This document shows positions 50,437-61,250 of a DNA stretch of 64,000 nt, in pieces (the first letter of the stretch is position 1; the number at the start of each line of letters is the position of its first letter). The stretch is from the NCBI GenBank assembly GCA_963791235.1, contig CAWBRW010000032.1:62001-126000 (forward strand), read 5' to 3'. A model generated the notes under the pieces. That model saw only the letters and a program-made list of their open reading frames with translations. It had not been told where the DNA came from and made no database searches. Both the position numbers and the translations under genes were made by a program. This DNA is from JALORV01 sp963791235. Its GTDB lineage: Bacteria; Pseudomonadota; Gammaproteobacteria; Burkholderiales; Burkholderiaceae_F.

Positions 50437-53400
50437 TCAGCCGACCCAGCGCCGTGCGTTGCGGAACATCCGCATCCACGGCGAATCCTCGCCGAGTCCA
50501 GGTGGCTGCCACGACATCTGCACGGTACGGAAGACGCGCTCGGGGTGCGGCATCACTATCGTGAAACGGCCGTCCGCGGTCGTCAGTCCGGTGATGCCTG
50601 CCACCGAGCCGTTCGGGTTGTACGGATACCGCTCCGTCACCTGACCCTGCGAATCGACATAGCGCATCGCCACGCGGGCCGCGCGTCGTTGCTCGTCGGA
50701 GGCGAAAACCGCACGGCCTTCGCCATGCGCGTTGGCAATCGGCGCACGACTTCCGGCCATGCCGGCAAAGAAGATCGACGGCGACTCGAGGATCTCCACC
50801 TGCACCAGCCGGCCTTCGAACTGCTCCGAGGCGTTGCGTTCGAAGCGCGGCCAATCCTGCGCTCCCGGGATCACCGAACGCAGGTGACTCATCATCTGGC
50901 AGCCGTTGCAGACACCGAGCGCAAAGCTGTCCATGCGGTTGAAGAACGCGATGAACATGTCCGCCAGCCGCGGGTTGTGCAGGATCGTCTTGGCCCAGCC
51001 GCCTCCGGCTCCCAGCACGTCGCCGTACGAGAATCCGCCGCATGCCACTACGCCTTTGAAGTCGGCAAGTGACTGGCGGCCGTCGATCAGGTCAGTCATG
51101 TGCACGTCGACCGGCGCGAAGGCCGCGCGATGGAACGCAAAGGCCATCTCGGTCTGGCTGTTGACGCCCTGCTCGCGCAGGATGGCGATGCGGGGTCGCG
51201 CCCCGGTGGCGATAAACGGCGCAGCGATATCCTCAGTCGGATCGAACGACAGCGCCATCCCGAGGCCGCGATCCTCGGCGTCCGTCGCGCGCGCGAACTC
51301 GGCGTCGGCGCAGTCCGGGTTGTCGCGCAGCCGCGCGATGCGCCACGAGGTTTCACTCCACAGCTTCTGCAGTTCGGCGCGCGGCCGCGTGAACACCGGC
51401 TTCGCATCACACCAGAATTCGATGACGTCCTTGTCATTGGGCTTGCCAATGATCTGACTCACCGCCCCCAGCCCGGCACTCCGCAGCACGTCCATGACGG
51501 CGGCCTTGTCCGTGCCGCGAATCTGGATCACCGCGCCGAGTTCTTCGGCAAACAGCGCCTGCAGCATCATTTCGTTGCGGCGGACGCTCACCTGCTCGGC
51601 ACGGATCTTGTAGTCGCCCCAGTCGGCCGCCAACGGGTCGATCGCCAGCACATCGAGGTTGATCGTGATGCCGCAATGGCCGGCAAACGCCATTTCGGCC
51701 AGCGTCGCGAAGAGTCCGCCGTCCGAGCGGTCGTGGTAGGCCAGCAGGCGGTCGGCGCGCTGCAGCTCACGAACGACGCCAACAAAGGCGGCGAGGCGTG
51801 CGGGATCATCCACGTCCGGGGCGACGTTGCCGATCTGTTGCGTCACCTGGGCAAGTATGGATCCACCCATCCGGTTGCGCCCGGTGCCGAGGTCCACCAG
51901 TACGAGCAGCGAGCTTGCGTCAGCGACCAGTTGCGGCGTCAGCGAACGCCGCACATCGGCCACCGCCGCCGCGGCACTGGCGATCAGCGAGACCGGAGAG
52001 GCGACCAGCTTGTCGACGGTGCCGTCGCGCCACGCCGTCTGCATCGACAGGGAATCCTTGCCCACCGGCACGCTGATGCCGAGCTGCTGGCACAGGTCGC
52101 TCGCCGCGCGTACGGCATCGAACAGCCGCGCATCCTCGCCGGCAAGACCGCACGCTGCCATCCAGTTGCAGGAGAGCTTCACGTCGGCGAGTTCGACGTC
52201 GGCGGCCGCAATGTTGGTGATCGCCTCACCGATCGCAACACGCGACGCGGCCGCCGCATCGATGACGGCCAGCGGTGTGCGCTCGCCGATCGCCATCGCC
52301 TCGCCGGCGTAGCCCTCGAAACTCATCATCGTCACGGCGCAGTCGGCCACCGGCACCTGCCACGGGCCGACCATCGGATCGCGCGAGTTCATGCCGCCGA
52401 CGGTGCGATCGCCGATCGTGACCAGGAAGTTCTTGCTGGCGACCGTCGGATGGCGCAGCACGTCGAGGGCGCAGGCCTCGAGCGACAGCCCGGCGGTCTC
52501 GAAAGGCGGCAGCGCGGCGGCAAGGCGCTGCACGTTGCGGTGCATGCGCGGAGGCTTGCCCAGCAGCACGCTCATCGGCATCTGCACGGCGGGTGCCACT
52601 CCGTCGCGCGCGACGACGAGGTTGCCGTCGTCGGCGATCTCGCCCACCACTGCATAGGGCGCACGCTCGCGCCGGCAGATCCAGTCGAAGGCCGGCAGCC
52701 GGTCCGGCGCGACCGCCAGCGCATAGCGTTCCTGCGATTCGTTGCACCAGATCTCGAGCGGGCTCATGCCGCTCTCCTCGATCGGGATCTTCGCCAGGTC
52801 GATGCGCGCGCCGCGGCGCGACTGGTCGGCCAATTCGGGCAGTGCATTGGAGAGCCCGCCGGCACCGACGTCGTGGATCGACAGCACCGGGCTGCCTTCG
52901 CCCAGCGCCCAGCAGCGGTCGATGACTTCCTGTGCGCGTCGCTGCATTTCAGGATTGCCCCGCTGCACCGAATCGAAATCAAGCGACTCCGTGTTCGTGC
53001 CCGCACCCATGCTCGAGGCCGCGCCGCCGCCGAGGCCGATGCGCATTCCCGGTCCTCCGAGCTGAACCAGCAGGGTTCCAGGTGGCAGATCGAGTTTGAT
53101 GACCTGGTCGTCGCGGATATTGCCGATGCCGCCCGCGATCATGATCGGCTTGTGATAGCCGTAGCGACGGCCGCCGACGTTCTGTTCGTAGGCGCGGAAG
53201 TAGCCCAGCAGGTTCGGACGACCGAACTCGTTGTTGAACGCGGCCGCGCCAATCGGCCCCTCGATCATGATCGCCAGCGCATCGGCGATGCGGCCAGGGA
53301 AACCGAAGTCGCGTTCCGATGCTGTACCCGCCTGTGTCACGTCGCGATCGTTCTCCCACGCGAGCGGCAGCCCGGGAATGCGCAGGTTCGACACCGAAAA

Positions 53401-54464
53401 CCCGCACAGGCCCGCCTTCGGCTTCGCGCCGCGGCCGGTGGCCCCCTCGTCGCGGATCTCCCCGCCGGCACCTGTCGAAGCGCCGGGGAATGGCGAGATC
53501 GCGGTCGGATGGTTATGGGTCTCGACCTTGAACAGCGTGTGCGTCAGTTCCTCGGCGGGGGCGTAGTTCACTCCCGATCGCGCCGGCGCCGCCGGCACCG
53601 CCGTAGTCACTGCGCGGATAGAAGCGCGACACGCGCGTTCCCTCGAGCACGGCCGCGTTGTCGCTGTAGGCGACCACGGTGCCGCGCGGCGCCGCCGCAT
53701 GCGTCGCGCGGATCATGCCGAATAGCGTGTCGGGCTGGTCCACGCCGTCGATGGTCCAGTGCGCATTGAAGATCTTGTGGCGACAGTGCTCCGAATTCGC
53801 CTGCGCGAACATCATCAGCTCGACGTCGGTCGGGTCGCGCGCCAGCTGAGTGAAGGCGTCGACGAGGTAGTCGATCTCGTCGTCCGACAGCGCCAGACCC
53901 AGGCTGCGGTTCGCCTGCTCGAGGGCACTGCGCCCGTGAGCCAGCACGGCCACCGTCTGCACCGGCTTGCCGTCCAGTTCCAGGAAGAGTTGCGACGGGT
54001 CCGTGGCCGGGTCGATGACGCTCTCGGTCATCCGGTCATGCAGCACGGCGGCGAGGCGGTCGTGCAAGTCGGTGCTGGCGGTGCGGCTGAACAGACCACG
54101 CTTCAGCGCCACTGTGTAGCGCGTGCCGCGCTCGATGCGATGGACGGCGGAAAGGCCGGTGTTGTGTGCAATGTCTGTCGCCTTGCTGGCCCAGGGCGAG
54201 ATCGTCGCCAGCCGGGGAACCACCAGGAGGTGCACGCCATCGGACGCGAGTGCGGCGGGATCGCCGTAGTCGAGCAGCGCCTTGAGCCGCACCTCCTCGC
54301 CTGCGTCGAGCGCACGAGTCGCATGCACGAAGTGCACGTACTGTGCCCGACACCGCGCTGACATTCGAGTCGACGGCCTGCAGGCGCTGCAGCAATCGGG
54401 CGGCACGAAAAGCGGACAGCGCGCCCGGACCGGCGAGCGAGTAGGTCCTACCGTGTGGGGTCAT
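50437..54464 (-). CDS. purL: Phosphoribosylformylglycinamidine synthase PurL (large type), frameshifted
   Basis: About 1,340 residues, the single-chain gammaproteobacterial-type enzyme making FGAM in purine synthesis. The N-domain, FGAM core (FKVETHNHPTAISPFPGA, GGEIRDEGATGRGAKPKAGL) and C-terminal glutaminase (FALGVCNGCQMMSHL with the nucleophile Cys, MPHPERVFRTV with the His) are complete. Frame changes near 54352 (SAVS to AQYVHFVH) and near 53575 (before VNYAPAEELTHTLFK) split it. Both are almost certainly sequence errors because everything else is intact. ATG 54464 begins MTPHGRTYSLAGPGALSAFR. Monocistronic by position. Confidence 0.95.
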
Positions 54465-54516
54465 CGACGAGGAGGGACGCGCAGGACGCGCGCGTCAGGC
54501 GTGATCGGCGCGCGGA

Positions 54517-55789
54517 TTATACCGGCGCGAACTCCATCTCCTCGGCACGTTCGTCCTGTTCGGCGTCGATCTTCTGCGTCGTCGCCAGCGCGCGCAGCAG
54601 CGCCTGGTTGCAGTCGTAGATCTCGATGGACAGCGTTTCGGTGTGGCGGCGGATTGCCATCGGGTCGCTGCGCTCGATCGCTTCGATGAGCGCGAGGTAC
54701 GGCGCGTACGCGCCGCGCTTGTGAACGATCGCCTCGGTGACGTTGCTGCCCATGGCCACCGGACCCATCAGCCGCTGGATCGTCGCACCGGTGATGCGGT
54801 CGAGGAGCGAGAAAGCCCCGGTGACGAACAGTTCATCGCGCGCATCGGCGTCGAACTCCGGCTGCTGCGGCCGCCAGGTTCTCCAGGAACAGCCCGCGCA
54901 GGGTGGCGGCACGCATCAGCGGCAGGGCGTTGATGTGCTCGCCGGACGACTCCAGCGCGAGCGACAGCCAGCGCAGTGTCTTCTCGCGCCCCAGCACCTC
55001 GATCGCGCGCTTGATCGACGCCACCGGGGAGCCCGCTTCGAACGCGCCGGAGTTGACCATGCGCAGCAGCTTGAACGCGAGCACCGGGTCGCGGCGGATG
55101 CGGCTGGCGATCACGGCGGTGTCCGGCCGTTCGCTGGCGACACGCAGCAGGTCCATCAGGTTGCCCTGGTCGGGCCGCAGCCGGCAGTTCGGGCGTTGCT
55201 CGGTGTCATCGATGGGCCAGCCGACGCTCGCCATCGCACCGCGCTGATACGCCTCGTCGAGGTCGACAACGCGGCGCACGCCGGTCGTGACGAAGGGCAT
55301 CCGCCGTACCGCGTTCGGTGGCGCGGGCCGCATGCGGCCGTCCTTCAGGCGACGCCGGTCCTCTGAAACGTGGATCAACGAATACTCGAAGCAGGAGGTC
55401 AGCGCCGGCGGCAACGGTACATCGGGGCGGCCGCGCAGCACCATGCGCAGTCCGCGGCGGAAAGCGCGCTGCACCAGTTGCTGCATTTCCGGATCGCGCA
55501 GCGCGATGGTCGGTATCTCGAGCAGTGCGTTGGGCGGGGCCGACCACGTCAGCAGCGAATCATCGAAGGTCGCATCCAATGGCGCGATCAGCACCGACGC
55601 GTCGGACTCCGGCCAGATCTCGTTCAGCTGCTCGAGGATGTGGCCCACCGGCAGGTAGCCAGGCGCCCGGGCCGACAGCATCGTCAAGCGCGTGCCGATG
55701 GCCCGGCGGTGCTTGTCTATCAACGGCGCATAGCAGATCGACAGCGTCGCAAGCGCGTCGGGCAATCCCAGTCGTTCGGGGGCGTTCAT
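54517..55789 (-). CDS. HDOD domain protein with degenerate EAL-like N-terminus, frameshifted
   Basis: About 424 residues. The N-terminal half (ICYAPLIDKHRRAIGTRLTM, then LLTWSAPPNALLEIPTIALR) resembles a degenerate EAL domain lacking the catalytic EAL/metal residues. The C-terminal half is HDOD: LRPDQGNLMDLLRVASERPD, RRDPVLAFKLLRMVNSGAFE, AIEVLGREKTLRWLSLALES. Near 54872 the frame changes: LFLENLA continues as PQQPEFDADARDELFVTGAF, an HDOD tail, so one indel is likely. This YuxH-type class is a signalling regulator of unknown ligand; no c-di-GMP cleavage is expected. Confidence 0.85.
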
Positions 55790-55896
55790 CGTGCAGCGGA
55801 CCTTCCGGGCCAAACAGCTGCATCGATTATGCGGAGCTCATCCCCTGTCCTTGGGGCAATATCGCGGCCCCGGTCACGCCATTTGGGGCTCAAGTT

Positions 55897-58800
55897 TCAC
55901 CGCGGCGTGCCGTAACCGCCGCCGCCAGGCGTCGCAATCACGAAGACGTCGCCCGGCGCCATCTCGGCCGAACCGATGTGCGGCAGTTCCTCGCGCGACC
56001 CGTCGACCCGCTCGACCCAGTTGCGACCCGCTTCACCGGGCGCGCCACCGGCCATGCCGAACGGAGCGATGGCGCGGTTGTTCGCCAGGATCGACGCCGT
56101 CATCCTCTCGAGGAAGCGCACGCGACGCGTGCCTCCGTTGCCCCCGCGCCAGCGCCCGGTCCCGCCGGAAGCCGCCCGGATCGCATAGCTCTCCAGCAGC
56201 ACCGGGTAACGGAACTCCAGCACCTCGGGGTCCGTCAGCCGCGAGTTCGTCATGTGCGTCTGCACGACGTCGGTGCCGTCGAAGCCGCTGTTGGGGTCTC
56301 GCGGATCCGCAAGGCCGGCGCCCGATCCGCCGGAAATCGTCTCGTAGTACTGGTAGCGCTCGTTGCCGAACGTGAAGTTGTTCATCGTGCCCTGCGCGGA
56401 GGCCATGACTCCGAGTGCGCCATAGAGCGCGTTGGTGATGCACGATGAAGTCTCGACGTTGCCGGCGACGACCGCGGCCGGGTAGTCGGGATTCAGCATC
56501 GATCCCTGCGGAATCACGATGTCGAGCGGCTTCAGGCAGCCCGGCGTTGAGCGGGATCACGTCGTCGACCAGCGTGCGGAACACGTACAGCACGGCCGCA
56601 ACGCATACCGCGCTCGGCGCGTTGAAGTTGTTCGGCAGCTGCGGCGACGTACCGGTGAAATCGATCGTGGCCACCCGCCGCTCGCGATCCACCGTGACGC
56701 GTACCTGGATCACCGCGCCGTTGTCGAGCCGGTACTCGAACTGCCCGTCGGTCAGGCGGGTGATCACGCGACGCACCGACTCCTCGGCGTTGTCCTGCAC
56801 GTGCTTCATGTATGCCTGCACGACGTCGAGCCCGAACTGGTCGACCATGCGCAACAGTTCCTCGCGGCCTTTCTCGTTGGCCGCGATCTGCGCGCGCAAG
56901 TCGGCGACGTTCTGCGCCGGATTGCGCGCCGGATTAGTACCTCCCGTCAGCAGCGCCATCAGCTCGTCCTCATGGAAGCGCCCCGGGCGATCGACCCCCT
57001 GGCCCTCGATCAGGCGGAAGTTGATGAATCGCACGCCCTCCTCGTCGAGGCTGCGCGAAAACGGCGGCATCGAGCCCGGCGTGATGCCGCCGATGTCGGC
57101 ATGGTGACCGCGCGAACCGACATAGAACAGGATTTCGCGACCGCCGCGGTCGAACACCGGCGTGATCACCGTGACGTCGGGCAGGTGCGTGCCGCCGTGG
57201 TACGGATCGTTGATCACGTAGGCGTCGCCCGGCACCATGCGCCCGGCGTTCTCACGCATGACCGTCTTGATCGACTCGCTCATGCTGCCGAGATGCACCG
57301 GCATGTGCGGGGCGTTGGCAATCAGGTTGCCCTCGGCATCGAACAGCGCACAGGAGAAGTCGAGGCGCTCCTTGATGTTGACCGAGTACGCAGTGTTCTG
57401 CAGCCGCAGGCCCATCTGCTCGGCAATCGACATGAAGAGGTTGTTGAAGATCTCCAGCATCACCGGATCGACCGTCGTGCCAATCGCGCGGCGACCGGGA
57501 CGCGGCGCGACGCGCTTGAGCACGAGGTGATCGAGCGCCGTCACCTGCGCCTGCCAGCCAGGTTCGACGACGGTCGTGGCGTTCGCCTCGGCAATGACCG
57601 CGGGGCCGTCGATGCGGTCGCCGGGCCGCGTGTCGTCGCGACGGTAGAGCGGCGTGTCATGCCAGCGGCCGTCGAAGTGCGCCTGGACCCTCGATGCCGG
57701 CGACAGGCCGTCGGTGCGCGCGGGCCGCTCGGTCGCGACCGTGACCGCCGCTTCACCGGAGGCAATGGCCTCGACCGACAGCGTTTCGACGATCAGCCGG
57801 CGATCCGCCATCAGGAACGAGAAGCGCTGCCGGTAGGCCGTGTCGAATTGTTCGCGCATCGACCGGAGATCCCCGAATCCGACGGCGAGCGCCGTATCGG
57901 TCCCCTCGTACTTCAGGTGCGCCCGCGGCACCAGCCGGATCCGCTCGCTCGTTACCCCCTGATCCTGGAGCGAGGCCGTGGCCTGCGCCGCCAGGGCCTC
58001 GAGGCTGGCTTTCAGGACGGGCAGCGCGTCATCGCCGACCGGCTGCTCGATCGTCATCTCGCGCATCGCGGTCTGATCGGCGAGCCCCATGCCGTACGCG
58101 GACAGCACGCCGGCCAGAGGGTGCGCGAACACCGTCGACATCGCGAGCGCATCCGCGACCGCGCAGGCGTGTTGCCCGCCCGCACCCCCAAAGACCGTCA
58201 GCGTGTATCGGGTGACGTCGTGGCCGCGCTGCACCGAGATGCGCTTGATGGCCTCGGCCATGTTGCCGACCGCGATCTCGATGAATCCGGCCGCCACCTG
58301 CTCCGGCGTCTGGCGTCGGCCGGTCGCCTGCTCGATACGCTGCGCCAGCTCGCTGAAGCGCTTCACGACGACCGCGCGGTCGAGCGGTTCATCGCCGTGC
58401 GGGCCAAAGACATGCGGGAAGAACTCGGGCTGCACCCGGCCCAGCATGACGTTCGCGTCGGTGACGGCGAGCGGCCCGCCGCGCCGATAGCAGGCCGGGC
58501 CGGGGTTGGCGCCGGCCGAATCGGGTCCGACGCGCAGGCGGGCACCGTCGAAGTGCAGGATCGAACCGCCCCCGGCGGCAACGGTGTGGATGCTCATCAT
58601 CGGCGCGCGCATCCGCACCCCGGCCACCAGCGTTTCGAACTCGCGTTCGTATTCACCGGCGTAGTGCGACACGTCGGTGGACGTGCCGCCCATGTCGAAG
58701 CCGATGACGCGGTCGAACCCGGCGTGGCGGCTGGCGCGCGCCATGCCGACGATGCCGCCGGCGGGACCCGACAGGATGGCGTCCTTGCCCTGGAAGCGCC

Positions 58801-59557
58801 AGGCGTCCGTCAGCCCGCCGTTGCTCTGCATGAAGAGCAGCCGCGCGCCGGGCAGGTCGGAAGCGACCTGCCCGACGTAGCGGCGCAGGATTGGCGACAG
58901 GTAGGCGTCGACCACCGTCGTGTCGCCACGGGCGACCAGCTTCATCAGCGGACTCACCTCGTGCGACACGGACACCTGCGGGAAACCGATCTCGCGCGCG
59001 ATGCGCGCGGCGGCCTGCTCATGCGTCGCGTAGCGATAGCCGTGCATCAGCACGATCGCGCACGAGCGCAGCCCGGCGTTGTACGCGGCTTGTAATGCCG
59101 TCGTCAGCGCGGCCTCGTCGAGCGGCCTCATGACATCACCCTGCGCACCGATCCGCTCGTCCGCTTCGACGACGCGTGCATAGAGCAGTTCCGGCAGCAC
59201 GATCCGGCGCTCGAACAGGCGCGGCCGGTTCTGGTAGGCGATGCGCAGCGCGTCCCGGAAGCCGCTAGTGATGACCAGTACCGTCGGCTCACCCTTGCGT
59301 TCCAGCAGTGCGTTGGTCGCGACCGTAGTTCCCATCTTGACCGACGCGATGCGCTCGACCGGGATCGACGCGCCCGGTGCCACTGCCAGCAGGTGGCGGA
59401 TGCCGGCGACCGCCGCGTCGCGGTACTGCTCCGGGTTGTCGGAGAGCAGTTTGTGTGCGACGAGCGCACCGTCGGGCCGTCGCGCGACGATGTCGGTGAA
59501 TGTGCCGCCGCGGTCGATCCAGAACTCCCAGGATCCAGGCTGCGGCACTGCACTCAT
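55897..59557 (-). CDS. 5-oxoprolinase (HyuA-HyuB fusion, OplAH-like), frameshifted
   Basis: About 1,220 residues. The HyuA half begins WEFWIDRGGTFTDIVARRPD with ATP-binding FDMGGTSTDVSHYAGEYE and AGGGSILHFDGARLRVGPDS. The HyuB half starts near residue 700 with VMLEIFNNLFMSIAEQMGLR and includes AYVINDPYHGGTHLPDVT and RGHHADIGGITPGSMPPFSR, ending FVIATPGGGGYGTPR. These fused ATP-dependent amidases open 5-oxoproline (to glutamate) or related lactams/hydantoins. A frame change near 56540 (LNAG to CLKPLDIVIPQGSML) is likely an indel. ATG 59557 begins MSAVPQPGSW. Divergent from the TRAP operon across 149 bases. Confidence 0.92.
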
Positions 59558-59706
59558 GCGGCTCTCCGAATCGGCGCCGCTGCTTGTATGCTCTGCGACG
59601 CGCGGCGAATTGCGATTTTCCGGACAGCAGGCGCTGCCGGCGGGTGGCCGGATATGTTGGCACACCCGATTGCCGCCCCGCCGCATCGACCATTCATGAG
59701 GAGACT

Positions 59707-60687
59707 ATGAAACGACGCTCTCTGTTCATCGGCACCGCTGTCGCGGCCGCCGCGCTCGGCTTCGGCCTGCCCGCGCTTGCGCAGACCAAGTGGGACCTGC
59801 CCGCCGGGTATCCCGCCGGCAACCCGCACACGCAGAACCTCAACCAGTTCGCGGCCGACGTCGCCAAGGCGACCGGGGGCAAGCTCAACATCACCGTGCA
59901 CGCCGGCGGCTCACTCTTCAAGGCCCAGGAGATCAAGCGCGCAGTGCAGACCGGACAGGCACAGATCGGCGAAGTGCTGATGAGCCTGCTCGAAAACGAA
60001 AATCCGGTGTTCGGCGCCGATGCGGTGCCGTTCGTGGCGACCGGCTTCGATGCGTCCTGGAAGCTCTGGCAAGCGCAGCGCCCCTCGGTCGAAAAGATCC
60101 TCAGCGCGCAGGGCATCAAGGTGCTGTACGCGGTGGCCTGGCCGCCGCAGGGCATCTACACGAAGAAGCAGCTGAACTCGGTCGCCGACATGAAGGGCCT
60201 GAAGTGGCGCGCCTACAACCCGGCGACGACGCGCATCGCCGCAATGGTCGGTGCGCAGCCGCTGACGATCCAGGCGGCCGAACTGTCGCAGGCGCTGTCG
60301 ACTGGCGTCGTCGATTCGTTCATGTCGTCCGGTGCCACCGGCGTCGACTCCAAGGTCTGGGAGAACCTCAGCCACTTCGCCACGGCCGACGCCTGGCTGC
60401 CGAAGAACATGGTGATCGTCAACCAGAAGGAATTCGACAAACTCGACAAGGCCTCGCAGGACGCGGTCGTCGCCGCTGCCAAGGTGGCCGAGGAGCGTGG
60501 CTGGAAGCGCATGCGTGAATACACCGGGGAGTCGCTGGCGACGCTGAAGGCGAACAAGATGACGGTGTACGAGCCGAACGCGGCGTTCAAGGCCGAGCTC
60601 TCGAAACTCGGCGACACGATGCTCAGCGAGTGGCTCGCCAAGGCCGGCGCCGACGGCCAGGCCATCATCACGACGTTCCGCAAGTAA
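59707..60687 (+). CDS. TRAP transporter substrate-binding protein DctP
   Basis: 326 residues. A signal peptide (MKRRSLFIGTAVAAAALGFG, LPALAQ) leads into a DctP fold: LNQFAADVAKATGGKLNITV, GSLFKAQEIKRAVQTGQAQI, and KGLKWRAYNPATTRIA with the conserved carboxylate-binding Arg. GGAG five bases before the ATG. It delivers an organic acid to the DctQM membrane part. A terminator-like hairpin follows, so the binding protein is likely made in excess. The neighbouring oxoprolinase and DadA suggest an amino-acid-derived ligand. Confidence 0.93.
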   Translation: MKRRSLFIGTAVAAAALGFGLPALAQTKWDLPAGYPAGNPHTQNLNQFAADVAKATGGKLNITVHAGGSLFKAQEIKRAVQTGQAQIGEVLMSLLENENPVFGADAVPFVATGFDASWKLWQAQRPSVEKILSAQGIKVLYAVAWPPQGIYTKKQLNSVADMKGLKWRAYNPATTRIAAMVGAQPLTIQAAELSQALSTGVVDSFMSSGATGVDSKVWENLSHFATADAWLPKNMVIVNQKEFDKLDKASQDAVVAAAKVAEERGWKRMREYTGESLATLKANKMTVYEPNAAFKAELSKLGDTMLSEWLAKAGADGQAIITTFRK

Positions 60688-60695
60688 ACGAGTCC

Positions 60696-60720
60696 GGGCC
60701 GCCTTCAAGGCGGCCCTTCT
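60696..60720 (+). terminator. Attenuating hairpin between dctP and dctQ
   Basis: GGGCCGCC (60696-60703) and GGCGGCCC (60709-60716) form an eight-bp stem with loop TTCAA, followed by TTCTTCTG. It is typical of the gap after a binding-protein gene, where it allows partial read-through. Confidence 0.75.
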
Positions 60721-60735
60721 TCTGCGCAGGAACCG

Positions 60736-61245
60736 GTGCGCTCATTCCTCGATCCGCTGTTCAGGCTGCTGGGCGGTCTCGCCGCGTTCTTCATCTTCGC
60801 GACGCTGGCGATCGAGGTGGTCAATATCGTCGGTCGGCAGATCGGATTTTCGATGGCCGGCATGGACGCCTATGCCGGCTACTTCCTCGCGGCCGGCTCC
60901 TTTCTGGCGATGGGCTATGCGCTGCGCGAGGGCGATCACATCCGCGTATCCCTGATCCTGCAGCGACTGCACGGCCGTGCACGCTGGTGGATGGAAGTGC
61001 TTTGCCTTGTCGTGGCGACACTGCTGTCCTGTTATTTCGCGTGGTTCGCGGCGCGGCTGGTCTGGGGTTCGTATTCGTTCAACGACATCTCGCAGAACGT
61101 CGATGCGACGCCATTGTGGATTCCGCAACTCGCGATGGCCATCGGCCTGGCCGGCCTCGCGCTCGCATTCATCGAGCAGCTCGTTTACGTCCTGTGGTAC
61201 CGGAAGCTTCCGCCGCAGGCTGAAGAGACCGCCAACGTCGAGTAA
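60736..61245 (+). CDS. TRAP transporter small permease DctQ
   Basis: 169 residues with four membrane spans (FRLLGGLAAFFIFATLAIEV; AGYFLAAGSFLAMGYAL; WWMEVLCLVVATLLSCYFAW; IPQLAMAIGLAGLALAFIEQ), the DctQ layout. GREGDHIR-type loop seen as LREGDHIRVSLIL. It starts with GTG at 60736 and has an AGGA ribosome site. It lies five bases before dctM. Confidence 0.92.
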   Translation: MRSFLDPLFRLLGGLAAFFIFATLAIEVVNIVGRQIGFSMAGMDAYAGYFLAAGSFLAMGYALREGDHIRVSLILQRLHGRARWWMEVLCLVVATLLSCYFAWFAARLVWGSYSFNDISQNVDATPLWIPQLAMAIGLAGLALAFIEQLVYVLWYRKLPPQAEETANVE

Positions 61246-61250
61246 GCGCC

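Noticed and set aside
51100..53769. 889-codon plus-strand open frame over purL
   Set aside because: Antisense shadow of an evident PurL; Arg/His-rich composition without motifs.
56519..59095. 858-codon plus-strand open frame over the oxoprolinase
   Set aside because: Antisense shadow of a gene with clear HyuA/HyuB motifs.
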